Shown: piece after piece, positions 49,256-59,087 of the stretch
How positions within the stretch are numbered: the first letter of the stretch is position 1
Layout of the letters: every line of letters starts with the position of its first letter
DNA from: Nitrospira sp.
GTDB taxonomy: Bacteria > Nitrospirota > Nitrospiria > Nitrospirales > Nitrospiraceae
DNA: 64,000 nucleotides
Assembly (NCBI GenBank): GCA_024998685.1
Contig: JACOEH010000003.1
Coordinates: 112,411-176,410 of the forward strand
Direction of reading: 5' to 3'
Position numbers and translations under genes: made by a program
Notes under the pieces: model-generated
Seen by the model: only the letters and a program-made list of their open reading frames with translations
Databases searched by the model: none
Told to the model about the DNA's origin: nothing

Positions 49256-51196
49256 TTATGACGATTTTGCTCGGCTGAACCATAGTCCACCGGCGATCAA
49301 TGCGAGCGTCAACACCTGCGGCACGAGGCTCTGCGCGGTTGGGTGGATACCCAGCAGCGGTAACGAGAAGAAGCGCACCGTCGTCGTCGCCAGCACACCT
49401 GCTTCCTGCAACGCTGCAATACCGTTACCGACAAAGACGACAGCCATCAGCGCCAGCAGGAGTGACGTGACTGTGAAGAACGGCCCGATCGGGAGACGCA
49501 CGCTGTAGCGAAGGATCATACCGCCGATCAGCATCAACAGCAGTACTGCCGCGGCCATGCCCCCCAGCACTGCATTGTGTGCAGCCGCGCCGGCTTGCGA
49601 CCACAAGGTCTCGTAGAACAGGATCACTTCAAAGAGCTCACGGTACACGACGAGAAACGAGATACCGGCCATCGCCCACAGCGTGTGCTTGCCCAGCGCG
49701 GTGTTGATTTGTTCGCGGATGAAACGGTTCCAGGCTTGCGCATTCGAGCGGCTATGCAACCACCATCCGACATAGAGAAGCATGGCAGCGGCCAGTAGCG
49801 CTGTGATGCCTTCAGTCAGTGTGCGGCTGACGCCCGAGACGCTCAGCGCGTAGCGGGCGACGGCCCATGTGATGCCCCCCAACGCCACGGCGCCGATCCA
49901 ACCGGCGTGGATGTAAGGCGACGCATCATGCCGCCCGGTCTTGACGGTGAAAGCGATGATGGCTGAAATCACCAAGATCGCCTCCAATCCCTCGCGTAGC
50001 AGGATCAACAGAGAACTGACAAAGGCCGTATTCGGCGATAAATTGTTGCCGGAGAGCGCAGTATCGGCACGATCGAGCAGTGCCGTGACCTTGGCCGTCT
50101 GGGCCGTCACGGTCTCGGACGGGCGGCCCTCGCCGATGGCCGCACGGAGCGTCATCATCTCACGCTCAATTTCCCTGCGCAGCGGCGCGTCAACATTGTC
50201 CAGTGTCGATTCGATCAGTTCGAAGCCTTCAAGGTAAGCCGCAATCGCCAGGCGCTGTGCACCTTCTCGGTTACCCTGCGCATATGCCTGCGCGGTTTCA
50301 TTGAGCTTGGTGCGCGAGAAGGCCAGGGGACTCTGGGTTGCAGCCTGCAGCGTTTGCGGCTGCTGCGTCAGGTACGCACGCACGGCATCCAGCGCCGAGT
50401 CGGCTGGGGCTTGTTCGCGGGGCGCCTGTATCACCAAGGCGCGCAAGCCGTCGAACGCCGTTTTGCCCTCCCCCTGCCGCCACAGTGTCTCACCCTTCGC
50501 CGCCAGATCAGAATCGGCTCTCAGGCCTCCGACAAAGAAGGCCAGTGCCCAACGATCGGCCTCGGAGAATTCGGTAAACGCGCGCATCGGCGTGCCGCGC
50601 ACGCCGAGTGAGATGGTATTGTACAGGCCATACAGACTGCGCTGGCGCATGCGGGTTTCATCGTGGAAATCGCTAGGCGTCGGTTCCATACCCTTGGCCA
50701 GCGGCCCATCACCTCGGCCCTGCGTGCCGTGACACATGGCGCAGTGTTGCGCGAACAGCCGTCCGGTTTGCCGGAGATCGGGAGGTTGTTGTGGCGACAC
50801 GCTCAACGTCCATGCTTGGATCACGCCGATGCGCAGCCGACCGACCAGCGTGGAAATCTCATTGGCCGGCGCCTTGTCCTCAATACGCGTAAGCAGCTCA
50901 CGAGCCTGCTGGGCCAACATGGGCTGTTCCGGCACGGCGGGCAATGTGCCGAGAAGAATGACTGCCTGAGCGGCGAACTCGCGCTGCTCCGCATACTCTT
51001 CGGCGTTGATCACCTTCCCACCCTGCACGACGCCGGGGTAATCCACACCGACATAATCGAGCATGTGGACGATGGTCTGCGCCTGCTCAGCGTCGGCGGC
51101 TGCCGCTACGGCCATGCCGTGCAGGTTCGCGGCCAACAGCACCAGGGTCAGCCACCCGGGGAGGGAGTTCGATAAGAAGGAACGCATCGACCTCAT
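49256..51196 (-). CDS. cytochrome c domain/FTR1-family iron permease fusion
   Basis: CAMCH heme site; LLREGLEAILVISAI and VYRELFEVILFYETLW motifs. Confidence 0.9.
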   Translation of the reverse strand: MRSMRSFLSNSLPGWLTLVLLAANLHGMAVAAAADAEQAQTIVHMLDYVGVDYPGVVQGGKVINAEEYAEQREFAAQAVILLGTLPAVPEQPMLAQQARELLTRIEDKAPANEISTLVGRLRIGVIQAWTLSVSPQQPPDLRQTGRLFAQHCAMCHGTQGRGDGPLAKGMEPTPSDFHDETRMRQRSLYGLYNTISLGVRGTPMRAFTEFSEADRWALAFFVGGLRADSDLAAKGETLWRQGEGKTAFDGLRALVIQAPREQAPADSALDAVRAYLTQQPQTLQAATQSPLAFSRTKLNETAQAYAQGNREGAQRLAIAAYLEGFELIESTLDNVDAPLRREIEREMMTLRAAIGEGRPSETVTAQTAKVTALLDRADTALSGNNLSPNTAFVSSLLILLREGLEAILVISAIIAFTVKTGRHDASPYIHAGWIGAVALGGITWAVARYALSVSGVSRTLTEGITALLAAAMLLYVGWWLHSRSNAQAWNRFIREQINTALGKHTLWAMAGISFLVVYRELFEVILFYETLWSQAGAAAHNAVLGGMAAAVLLLMLIGGMILRYSVRLPIGPFFTVTSLLLALMAVVFVGNGIAALQEAGVLATTTVRFFSLPLLGIHPTAQSLVPQVLTLALIAGGLWFSRAKSS

Positions 51197-51421
51197 CGCA
51201 TCTCGACTTTCTGCGCACTCGATGCGTTCTCGTTCATGTCTGTCTTACTCAACATGCGCCGCCGACGGAGCGATGCTGCCACGACATCGCTCAAAAGAAT
51301 GCGATGGTAACCGAAGAACGACGAGAGTGTCCACCAAGAAGAAATGGAACAGGCATATCCCTATGGAGGTCATTGTCCCAAAGCTGATATGGTCGTTGCG
51401 TTGAGGCTCGGAGAGAGCACG

Positions 51422-52285
51422 ATGTCGATCGGAGACAATCGCGCGGTGGTCATCACGGGAGCTTCCACTGGAATTGGAGCGGCCTGCGCGCTGCATCTCG
51501 ATCGATTAGGGTTCACCGTTTTTGCCGGAGTGCGGAAACCCGAAGACGGCGTGGCCCTTCAAAAGGCCGGTTCAGATCGGCTAGTTCCGTTGGAACTCGA
51601 TGTGACGGATCTCGCCACGATTCAGAAATCCCGCGCAGTAGTCGTGGACGCTACCAAAGAGCGCGGATTATTCGGACTCATCAACAATGCCGGTATTGCT
51701 GTGGTGGGACCGCTTGAAGCCGTACCGATCTCCGACCTCCGTCAGCAGCTTGAAGTCAACGTCATCGGACAAGTGGCGGTCATCCAGGTGTTTCTACCCC
51801 TCATCCGGCAGGCACGAGGACGGATCGTCAACATGGGTTCCATCGCGGGACTCTCCACCATGCCGCTGATGGGTCCCTATTCGGCATCGAAGTTCGCGCT
51901 GGAAGCGATTACAGACGCCTTGCGTCTCGAAGTCCAACAATGGGGGATTCATGTCGCGATTGTCGAGCCGGGCGCGATCGCCACGCCTATTTGGAACAAG
52001 TCGGCGATAGAGGCTGCCGAGAGAGAAGCCTCCATAGAGACGGAACTTCGAACCCTCTATAAGTCTGTTGTGACCGCTATGAGGAAGGTAGTCGGGGAAG
52101 CATCGAAGCGAGCCATCCCGCCTGATGCGGTCGTAAAAGTCGTTGAAGAGGCGTTGACTGCGCCGGCTCCCAAAACGCGATATCTCGTGGGAACCGATGC
52201 AAAGCTCCGCGCCCTTATGGTGAGGCTTCTTCCTGATCGGATTTCCGACAAACTGTTGACGTCGATCCTCAAACTGCCTCACTGA
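51422..52285 (+). CDS. SDR-family oxidoreductase
   Basis: VITGASTGIGAACALHL; NNAGIAVVGPLE; YSASKFALEAITDALRLE. Confidence 0.93.
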   Translation: MSIGDNRAVVITGASTGIGAACALHLDRLGFTVFAGVRKPEDGVALQKAGSDRLVPLELDVTDLATIQKSRAVVVDATKERGLFGLINNAGIAVVGPLEAVPISDLRQQLEVNVIGQVAVIQVFLPLIRQARGRIVNMGSIAGLSTMPLMGPYSASKFALEAITDALRLEVQQWGIHVAIVEPGAIATPIWNKSAIEAAEREASIETELRTLYKSVVTAMRKVVGEASKRAIPPDAVVKVVEEALTAPAPKTRYLVGTDAKLRALMVRLLPDRISDKLLTSILKLPH

Positions 52286-53220
52286 CCGGGTGCCGTCGGT
52301 TTTGCCGCACCGATGCCAAGATCCTGTTTGGAAATGTCGAACGAGAAGCGGAGTTGGACCGCGAGGTATTGCTGCACCAGGCCACCTCGATCCAAAGGAA
52401 GGTCTTGTTCGTGATAGACCGCGAATTCCATATCCCGCCAACGCACCGCGAGTCCCACGATCCAATCCAATTCGGACGGCCTGACCGGGACGCTCGCGTC
52501 CCGGTCCGTGAACATATTGATGTCGCCATACAGCACGACCTTATTTTTGTAGAGATCCAAGTCGGCGTGAGCGACATACCGGAACAGCGCGAGACCGGTA
52601 TTGTCGGGTCTCGCAAAGTAATTGTTGTTATGGAAGAGCCATCCGGCCCCGGCGTATGCCGTCAAGTTTTGATTGGGAAAACGGTGTTGCCACCACGGAA
52701 AATCCTGAACTGCCTGGAATTTTGCCGTCACCAGTCCATCGGCATACGTTTGCGTCACACCCTTGCGGTCAAGGGGGGCGTCGCGTTCATACTGTAGACG
52801 CCAGTTGAAGTGGCCAAGCACACCGGTCAAGGCATAGGTGCCGTCCCATTCGCTCAATTCAATCCATCCGTTGGTGCGGTCGGAGAAAAAGTTCTGATCG
52901 GTATAGAACGTAAGATATTGCTTGTAGAGATCCGTTTCCAGATGGAGCATGTGGCGCAAGCCGACAAGACCTGTATTGTCAGGTCTGGCCGTAAAGGAGG
53001 GGTTTGATGCGAACACCCCGGTGAGGAGATAGCCGGCGAAGAGCGACTCTTCCGCTTCCCGACCGTTGGTGTTTCCCATGGAAGGAAGCGGACGGCCATA
53101 CTTTTCCAAGGCCGACGCTTCGTATGGCCAGACAAGAAAGAACGAGAGCAGCGTACTCGCCAGGATGATCGGCGCGCGGCAAAGAGAGGGGAGATCAGTC
53201 GGAGTACTCTGATCCGTCAT
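52279..53220 (-). CDS. outer-membrane-type exported protein with internal duplication
   Basis: Two ARPDNTGL...(L/V)DLYK repeat units with alternating hydrophobic pattern. Confidence 0.6.
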   Translation of the reverse strand: MTDQSTPTDLPSLCRAPIILASTLLSFFLVWPYEASALEKYGRPLPSMGNTNGREAEESLFAGYLLTGVFASNPSFTARPDNTGLVGLRHMLHLETDLYKQYLTFYTDQNFFSDRTNGWIELSEWDGTYALTGVLGHFNWRLQYERDAPLDRKGVTQTYADGLVTAKFQAVQDFPWWQHRFPNQNLTAYAGAGWLFHNNNYFARPDNTGLALFRYVAHADLDLYKNKVVLYGDINMFTDRDASVPVRPSELDWIVGLAVRWRDMEFAVYHEQDLPLDRGGLVQQYLAVQLRFSFDISKQDLGIGAAKPTAPGQ

Positions 53221-53256
53221 GACCGATTCCTGGATGAAAACGGTGGGCGACGGAGA

Positions 53257-53685
53257 TCACTGCTGAAGACAGGGTTCGAAAATCTCCTCGCAGTCGTTGG
53301 ATGCGTCGAACGTCGGCGGGACGAAACGGTAATGAACATCGATCACACGGTTCTCAGACAGAATGACGGTTGCCCAGCAGCCATGGCGAACGGTCGCAAA
53401 ACTTCCTTTACCGACCGGGTGGGATTCTTCAAGGACCGGCGCTTCACGATAGTAACGGAGGTACGTCAGGCCGGCCTCTGTGATTTCTTTTTTAGGTATC
53501 CCTGCACAGGAAAGGATCGCCGACTTTGATCGACCCACCATGCGTTGTTGATTAGGGTACTCTGCAACTTGCGCCGGTGTGATGCAACTCGTCAATGATA
53601 AGCAGGTTGCGATTCCTAACGTCGGCAATAGCCGATAGCCCCGTATCATGGCCGACATTGTTGTCTGCCGGGGAAAGAAAAGCAA
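53257..53685 (-). CDS. hypothetical lipoprotein
   Basis: LGIATCLSLTSCITPAQVAEYPNQQRMVGRSKSAILSCAG. Confidence 0.6.
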   Translation of the reverse strand: MLFFPRQTTMSAMIRGYRLLPTLGIATCLSLTSCITPAQVAEYPNQQRMVGRSKSAILSCAGIPKKEITEAGLTYLRYYREAPVLEESHPVGKGSFATVRHGCWATVILSENRVIDVHYRFVPPTFDASNDCEEIFEPCLQQ

Positions 53686-53739
53686 TCGTCTTCGTGATGT
53701 GATGTTCCCAACGAGGAGACTGGAACAGAGCGGGAGTGA

Positions 53740-54183
53740 TCAGCCGACAAGATCGAGGTTCAAGCGAGTCAGAGGTTTGACGGAAAGGGCTTTGATCTCA
53801 TTGTAGACAAGCGTGCGGCCGACTTGTCTGAGGCGACTGAAGACTCCTTCGACAATGACTTGATCGCCTTCGCGAACTTCCGCCTGTCCAAGGCTCACCA
53901 CTTTGAGCGTGCCGGCCTGATCCTGAAGTAAGAATCCATAGGCGGGCTGTCCCTGCCGATTCGTCGCCAACTGGACGTTCATGACCTTTCCTGTGACCAT
54001 CACATCTTGATGATCATATTGCTCGGGGTGCGCCAAGAGCTCTGCGATTTCAATGATGCCGGCGGCGGCGGCAGGAATAGTGTTGATTGATCCGGTCGGA
54101 AACGGACCGGCGGATATGAGCAGGAGAAAGACGACAATGAAGGCGACGAATACCTGTGAGATAGACGGTCGTCTAGTCATCAT
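53740..54183 (-). CDS. exported OB-fold (tRNA_anti-like) protein
   Basis: DVMVTGKVMNVQ...GFLLQDQAGTLKVVSLGQAEVREGDQVIVEGVFSR. Confidence 0.6.
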   Translation of the reverse strand: MMTRRPSISQVFVAFIVVFLLLISAGPFPTGSINTIPAAAAGIIEIAELLAHPEQYDHQDVMVTGKVMNVQLATNRQGQPAYGFLLQDQAGTLKVVSLGQAEVREGDQVIVEGVFSRLRQVGRTLVYNEIKALSVKPLTRLNLDLVG

Positions 54184-54259
54184 TGGGAGTCATTATACCG
54201 AACCGCCGGTGATTGGCAAGGGAGAAAGTGTACCATTGTCGGAAGCTCTGCCGCTGCCG

Positions 54260-55408
54260 TCATCCCCCGGTAAAACTACGAAGAATGTGTTGTTGCAGCT
54301 CCGTCAGTTCGGATCGACCGGCATCATGTTGATTGGCGACTGATTCCGATTCTTTCGAAATCGGCGCTGTTCGCTTGAGGAGTTCTTCATCCAGCGTTTC
54401 ATCTCCGGTGTCCAAATCCTTTTGTACGGAGATCAGCCGTTGAAGCCCGAACAATGTCCGAGTCGTTTCACTGTGCACGGCGTTGGAACTGGCGCCATAG
54501 ACGAGAGAATTCCAAAATTTTGTTTCAACGGCCTCCGGGATTCGAATCAGGGCATAGGCCGCCAATTTTTCAAGCAACGCCGACTCTGTCCGCTCGAGAC
54601 CATCGTAGGTGGCGATCGATCGTTCGACGGGAGTATGAGAGAGAACCTGCGTGGTGTTTTTCCAGAGATCAAGGGAGAGACTGTCTGGTCCTGCCGCAAC
54701 GCCGGAGCATTTGGCTTGGAGGACGGTGAGATACTGCGCCAAGAACTTCACCTTGCGGGCCGCCAAGGTGCCGGCCGGGATTCCCCAGATATGGCCGATT
54801 TCATGATCGGCCAAGACGGTACAATCCGATGTGTGCTGCTCACGCTGTGCCAGCTCCAGACGCTTCTTGAACCGCTCGGCGAAGCGAAGTTGCGTCTGCA
54901 TTTCAATGACCAACCGATGTTTCTGATATTCCTCTGCAGGAATCTCATGTCTGTCCCAACGTTCCTCCAATAGCCGCAACGTCGTCGAGGGGACGGCGGA
55001 GCGGGCTTCCCCTGTGAGCCGTTCGATGGTTTCTGAGGATACTCCCTGCGCAGTCAGCAGTGTGGCCGCTCGGGCGGCCAGGGCGCTTGCCGTACGAGCC
55101 TGATTGTTCAGTGCGACACACTGAAGCCATGTTCGTTCTCGGCGAAGTCGCGCGCGTCGGCGGTATTCATCCCGGCGCTCGATCATCGCCGTGATGGATT
55201 CTTGTGTCATGGTGGTGACAGGTTTTTTGCCGGACACACATCGAGGGTCCGGTCTGTCCGCTACCATGTAGAGGATTTCTTCGTGGGTGATGTCCAGGTA
55301 CTGAATCAGCAGGAGCCTGAGGATGATGCGGCCTTGGATCGGCAGGCCGGCAATCACCTCCTCGATCATTTCGGTCGTCAGCGACGATGTGACCGGTGCT
55401 TGTACCAT
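54260..55408 (-). CDS. hypothetical protein, alpha-helical
   Basis: 382 aa ORF; no family recognised. Confidence 0.55.
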   Translation of the reverse strand: MVQAPVTSSLTTEMIEEVIAGLPIQGRIILRLLLIQYLDITHEEILYMVADRPDPRCVSGKKPVTTMTQESITAMIERRDEYRRRARLRRERTWLQCVALNNQARTASALAARAATLLTAQGVSSETIERLTGEARSAVPSTTLRLLEERWDRHEIPAEEYQKHRLVIEMQTQLRFAERFKKRLELAQREQHTSDCTVLADHEIGHIWGIPAGTLAARKVKFLAQYLTVLQAKCSGVAAGPDSLSLDLWKNTTQVLSHTPVERSIATYDGLERTESALLEKLAAYALIRIPEAVETKFWNSLVYGASSNAVHSETTRTLFGLQRLISVQKDLDTGDETLDEELLKRTAPISKESESVANQHDAGRSELTELQQHILRSFTGG

Positions 55409-55472
55409 GATGGCTGTGTCGGAAGTAAAGGACCAGGTGCCTGAACTTTTTTCAAGATTTCATAAACATCGA

Positions 55473-55691
55473 CTAGGCTGTTCCGGCTCGTTGTTGCTGT
55501 TGTTCCAATTGAAGCGCAACATATTCACGGATGTCCTGTACGCTGCCGCTGACGAACATTTCTCTCGGGATTTCTACCCGCACCAGCCGGGAAGGATCGA
55601 TGCCTCGCTCCTGAGCATAGAGTTCATCGATGTACAGGCTCACCGAGCCGTCGGGAAAGCGAAGGGCGTAGAGAGCGGTGGTATCAGCCAT
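55473..55691 (-). CDS. small hypothetical protein
   Basis: ALYALRFPDGSVSLYIDELYAQERGIDPSRLVRVEIPREMF. Confidence 0.5.
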   Translation of the reverse strand: MADTTALYALRFPDGSVSLYIDELYAQERGIDPSRLVRVEIPREMFVSGSVQDIREYVALQLEQQQQRAGTA

Positions 55692-55804
55692 TGATACTCC
55701 AACAGTGACATTGTAGAGGTACCATAGGCTTCGTCAGGCTGTCAAAGCCGCAGAGCAGGCGGCACGGGTGTGACCCGATGAGTTCATTAGCCGATAAAAT
55801 AAAA

Positions 55805-55831
55805 GGTCTTCGGTTGTTACAACCGAAGACC
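55805..55831. terminator. bidirectional-type hairpin
   Basis: Perfect 12-bp stem GGTCTTCGGTTG-TTA-CAACCGAAGACC flanked by AAAATAAAA on one side. Confidence 0.7.
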
Positions 55832-55834
55832 CTT

Positions 55835-56028
55835 GCAGGCTGTTGAAAAAGTCCGCCAGCGGCGTTCTCGCGGCGCTTAGAGACTCAACGTACAGCTCAA
55901 AAGTACGCTTCGCCTGTAAGAAACTGGGCGCTCACCGACTCGCGCCCGTCCGCAGACGTGACGCTCATTATTCTTCGCGTCGCGGACCTTGCTGCGGCCT
56001 TGCGGGGCGGCCTTTTTGACCAGCCTGC
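55835..56028. repeat. MITE-like element with about 23-bp inverted termini
   Basis: GCAGGCTGTTGAAAAAGTCCGCC at left; reverse complement of right end GCAGGCTGGTCAAAAAGGCCGCC. Confidence 0.75.
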
Positions 56029-56051
56029 GAGCTCTTGCGAGATTTAGATAT

Positions 56052-56774
56052 CTAACCGCCGAGGGTGTCGAGAGTCTCTTTGAGACTTCGGCGGATGCAG
56101 GTGAAAATGGGGGTGTCCCGCAGGGTATATCGCGATCCCTCCGTCTCCCGCAGCGCCATCACCAAGTCAAGAAAATCCTCCGGTTTGTCGCTTTCAAACG
56201 CCACGACCCATTCTTGATCGTCCAAACCGAACGAATACGTCGTGTTCAGCTTCACGGACGGAAACCGATGTCCGACTTCGATGTGCTCGTCCATCATGCC
56301 CTGACGCGCCGCCTTCGTCAGCAAAAACCACTCCCGCGTCTTTAAGAACGGATACACGAAGATGTACTTGCTCTTTCCCGGCACCACCGTCAGGCGCTTC
56401 CCTTCCTGTCCCGCGTGTGAGTGGTGATCGACATAGACGGATCGTTTGGTCAGCGCCAGATACGAATAGGGGGTGGAGAGATACTGTCCGAGGCCGGAGG
56501 CGAGGATCTTGGTGCCCATATCTTGGAACAGGTCGAGATCGTAGCTGATGCGCCAGAGCATGAAATCGCAGTCCCCCCGGATACCGATGGTGGAATATGG
56601 AACCACCAACACTTTCCCGTTGAAGTCCTCCACGGCCCGCATGAACTCTTGTTTACCCTGGGTGCGCACATCCTCCGGTAAGCGCCGCCAAGCCGGGTCC
56701 ACTTTATAAAAAACAAAGTTTACGTACTGGCGCCGAGGCGTCGGTGTGGCAGCAGGAGTATCCGGGGTCGACAT
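56052..56774 (-). CDS. chlorite dismutase-family heme protein (HemQ-like)
   Basis: YVNFVFYKVDPAWRRLP...GDCDFMLWRISYDLDLFQD...FVYPFLKTREWF...DDQEWVVAFESDKPEDFLDLVMALRE. Confidence 0.85.
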   Translation of the reverse strand: MSTPDTPAATPTPRRQYVNFVFYKVDPAWRRLPEDVRTQGKQEFMRAVEDFNGKVLVVPYSTIGIRGDCDFMLWRISYDLDLFQDMGTKILASGLGQYLSTPYSYLALTKRSVYVDHHSHAGQEGKRLTVVPGKSKYIFVYPFLKTREWFLLTKAARQGMMDEHIEVGHRFPSVKLNTTYSFGLDDQEWVVAFESDKPEDFLDLVMALRETEGSRYTLRDTPIFTCIRRSLKETLDTLGG

Positions 56775-56916
56775 TCAAAGCTCCTTTAGTAGATTAAAAG
56801 AAACACTTCCGCATTTTTTCTTCGTTTAGCATTTCCCCTTCAGTCTTGTCAACGGGAGAGCAAGGCAGAACCGTATTCATTGACAGGCCACAAGAGGTTC
56901 TGTTACTCGCAGTCCT

Positions 56917-57513
56917 ATGAAATTTCGTGCGTACGGGTCTGTGTGGATCGCGGTGGTCTGGACCTGTGGCTTCGTGTGCCCATCGGCCGCGATTGAAGTG
57001 CGGCCGGCGCAGGCACAAGTCCAGCTGGCCCTCGATCGAGGAAAGGCGGCGGCGGCGCACCGCCAAGCTCCCGAGGCGATGTATGCTCGATTCGGAAGCG
57101 GCGATGATCTGCATGCCGGTGGATTTCTTGTCACGAAACTCGGGGCATTGTCGGTCCTGGCGACACATATGGCCTTACGAGGACTTGAACCGAGCGCAGC
57201 CGATATTGCACAAGTGACTGAGACTCCGACGATGCTGGTGAGCGCAGTAATCCTTGGGGATAGTCCTTCGTTTGCCGTGAACAGTTATATCGTGCTTGAC
57301 CAAGGAGGAAGGATCGCCAAACCTGCTACTGTGCGGGTCGATGGCCAAGCCGGTCGGAGTTCGGTATGGCCCAAATCTCCAAAATTTCGGGCCAAAATCG
57401 TCGCCACGTTTAGATACAGCGATTTCGATCCGAATGCGCAGACGACCATCACGGTCTTTCCCACGATCGGCGGGGAAGTCAGCTTTAAGCTGAACTTTGC
57501 CGAAATTGACTAG
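56917..57513 (+). CDS. exported hypothetical protein
   Basis: Signal-like N-terminus MKFRAYGSVWIAVVWTCGFVCPSAA. Confidence 0.55.
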   Translation: MKFRAYGSVWIAVVWTCGFVCPSAAIEVRPAQAQVQLALDRGKAAAAHRQAPEAMYARFGSGDDLHAGGFLVTKLGALSVLATHMALRGLEPSAADIAQVTETPTMLVSAVILGDSPSFAVNSYIVLDQGGRIAKPATVRVDGQAGRSSVWPKSPKFRAKIVATFRYSDFDPNAQTTITVFPTIGGEVSFKLNFAEID

Positions 57514-57522
57514 CGTGGTCCA

Positions 57523-58839
57523 ATGACGTCATCGGTGCGCATGTCTATTGCTGAAACCATCGCGATCGGTTCCGAGCTGCTCCTGGGAGGCCGGTCCGAC
57601 AGCAATTCACTGTTTCTCGCTGATGCCTTGGCCGCGATCGGCATCGAAGTGAGGTTCAAAACAATCGTTGGAGACGATCAATCCGACATTGCCGGAGTGC
57701 TGACGACCGCCTGCCGTCGGGCAGGGATTGTGATCATGACCGGGGGCCTAGGTCCTACGGTCGACGACTGCACCAGGGAAGCCGTCGCGTCGGTCACCGG
57801 CTTCCGACTGGCTCGCCGTAAGGAAGCGTTCGAGAGCATGAGGGCCAGGTTGGCTCAATGGGGGCGAATACCGAATCGCGGACAATTGCGGCAAGCGTTA
57901 ATCCCGTCACGGGCTACGGTTTTGCCCAATCCGGTCGGTTCCGCACCAGGCTTCGCACTGACGTGGCGGAATGCGCATGTATTTGCACTACCGGGTGTCC
58001 CGAGTGAGATGCAGGCCATGATGCAGCAATCGGTGATTCCGTTTTTGGTGGATCAACTCGACCGATTGAAGCAGGCCCCTCCCCATCCCATCACACGAGT
58101 GATCTTCCATACCTGCGGAGTACCGGAGTCCGATGTGAATACAAAGCTGCAGGGGCTCATAGGGAAACGAGCGCCGGTTGTGTTGGGGCTTCTGGCCTCG
58201 CCGACAGGAGTGCTGGTGTCGCTGACGACCAGGGCTCATCGATCGATCAATGAAGCCGTTCTTCGATCGTTGGCGGAGGGAGTCCGTGCCAGATTGAGAG
58301 AATGGGTTTATGCGGAAGGACAGGATACATTGGAAGAAGTGGTCGGTCGATTGTTACAAAGGCAGAAACTCACTGTCGCGGTAGCCGAATCATGTACGGG
58401 AGGTCTCATTGGTTACAGGCTCACACAAGTACCGGGAGCCTCGGCCTATGTCGATCGCGGAGCGCTCTGCTACAGCAACCAAGCCAAAACGGACATGCTC
58501 GGTGTGTCGGCACATCTTATCGAACAACATGGAGCGGTCAGCCAGGAAGTGGCCGCCGCTATGGCCAAGGGAATGCGCGAACGTTCCGGGGCCTCGGTGG
58601 CATTGAGCGTCACGGGCATCGCCGGGCCGGGAGGCGCGACTGAAACCAAACCCGTCGGGCTGGTCTACATCGGGCTCGACGGTGGCGGTGATGATGTCAG
58701 AGCAAAGGAGTTTCGATTCCACGGCGATCGATCGCTTATTCGGCAGCGTGCGGCGCAGGCGGCCCTTGATGTGCTTCGGCGATGGCTGATCGCCAGAGGC
58801 GAGGTTACGAGCGAACCCAAAGACACGCCATTGCATTGA
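57523..58839 (+). CDS. cinA: CinA-family competence/damage-inducible protein
   Basis: AIGSELLLGGRSDSNSLFL; MTGGLGPTVDD; AESCTGGLIGYRLTQVPGAS; VTGIAGPGGATETKPVG. Confidence 0.95.
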   Translation: MTSSVRMSIAETIAIGSELLLGGRSDSNSLFLADALAAIGIEVRFKTIVGDDQSDIAGVLTTACRRAGIVIMTGGLGPTVDDCTREAVASVTGFRLARRKEAFESMRARLAQWGRIPNRGQLRQALIPSRATVLPNPVGSAPGFALTWRNAHVFALPGVPSEMQAMMQQSVIPFLVDQLDRLKQAPPHPITRVIFHTCGVPESDVNTKLQGLIGKRAPVVLGLLASPTGVLVSLTTRAHRSINEAVLRSLAEGVRARLREWVYAEGQDTLEEVVGRLLQRQKLTVAVAESCTGGLIGYRLTQVPGASAYVDRGALCYSNQAKTDMLGVSAHLIEQHGAVSQEVAAAMAKGMRERSGASVALSVTGIAGPGGATETKPVGLVYIGLDGGGDDVRAKEFRFHGDRSLIRQRAAQAALDVLRRWLIARGEVTSEPKDTPLH

Positions 58840-58989
58840 CGTCATACTGAAGCTTCCGACCGGCATATCCAGCCCGACGATCTACACCAAAGTCGCAGTG
58901 ACGCAGGGCATTGACTACATCGATTTCCGCGTCCGCAGCAGCAGCCAAAGAAGAAACCGTAGCACAAAAGTAAACAGTGACTCGTCTAT

Positions 58990-59054
58990 AAGGACGTATC
59001 CGTTCGGAAGCGAAAGATGGGATGACTTCGTTCGTGAATGAAGGTATTCTTCCG
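58990..59054 (+). repeat. leader repeat family 1, copy upstream of the SNF2 gene
   Basis: See 37701-37767; 29/33 identity in the core. Confidence 0.7.
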
Positions 59055-59087
59055 TGGGAGGCTGGTCTTGCTGAAGCGTTATTTGGC

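Noticed and set aside
59022-59087. MTSFVNEGILPWEAGLAEALFG as real SNF2 N-terminus
   Set aside because: The same DNA occurs upstream of the unrelated Res gene and family members typically begin at the M(N/K)LTPYHAK position, so it is more likely untranslated leader
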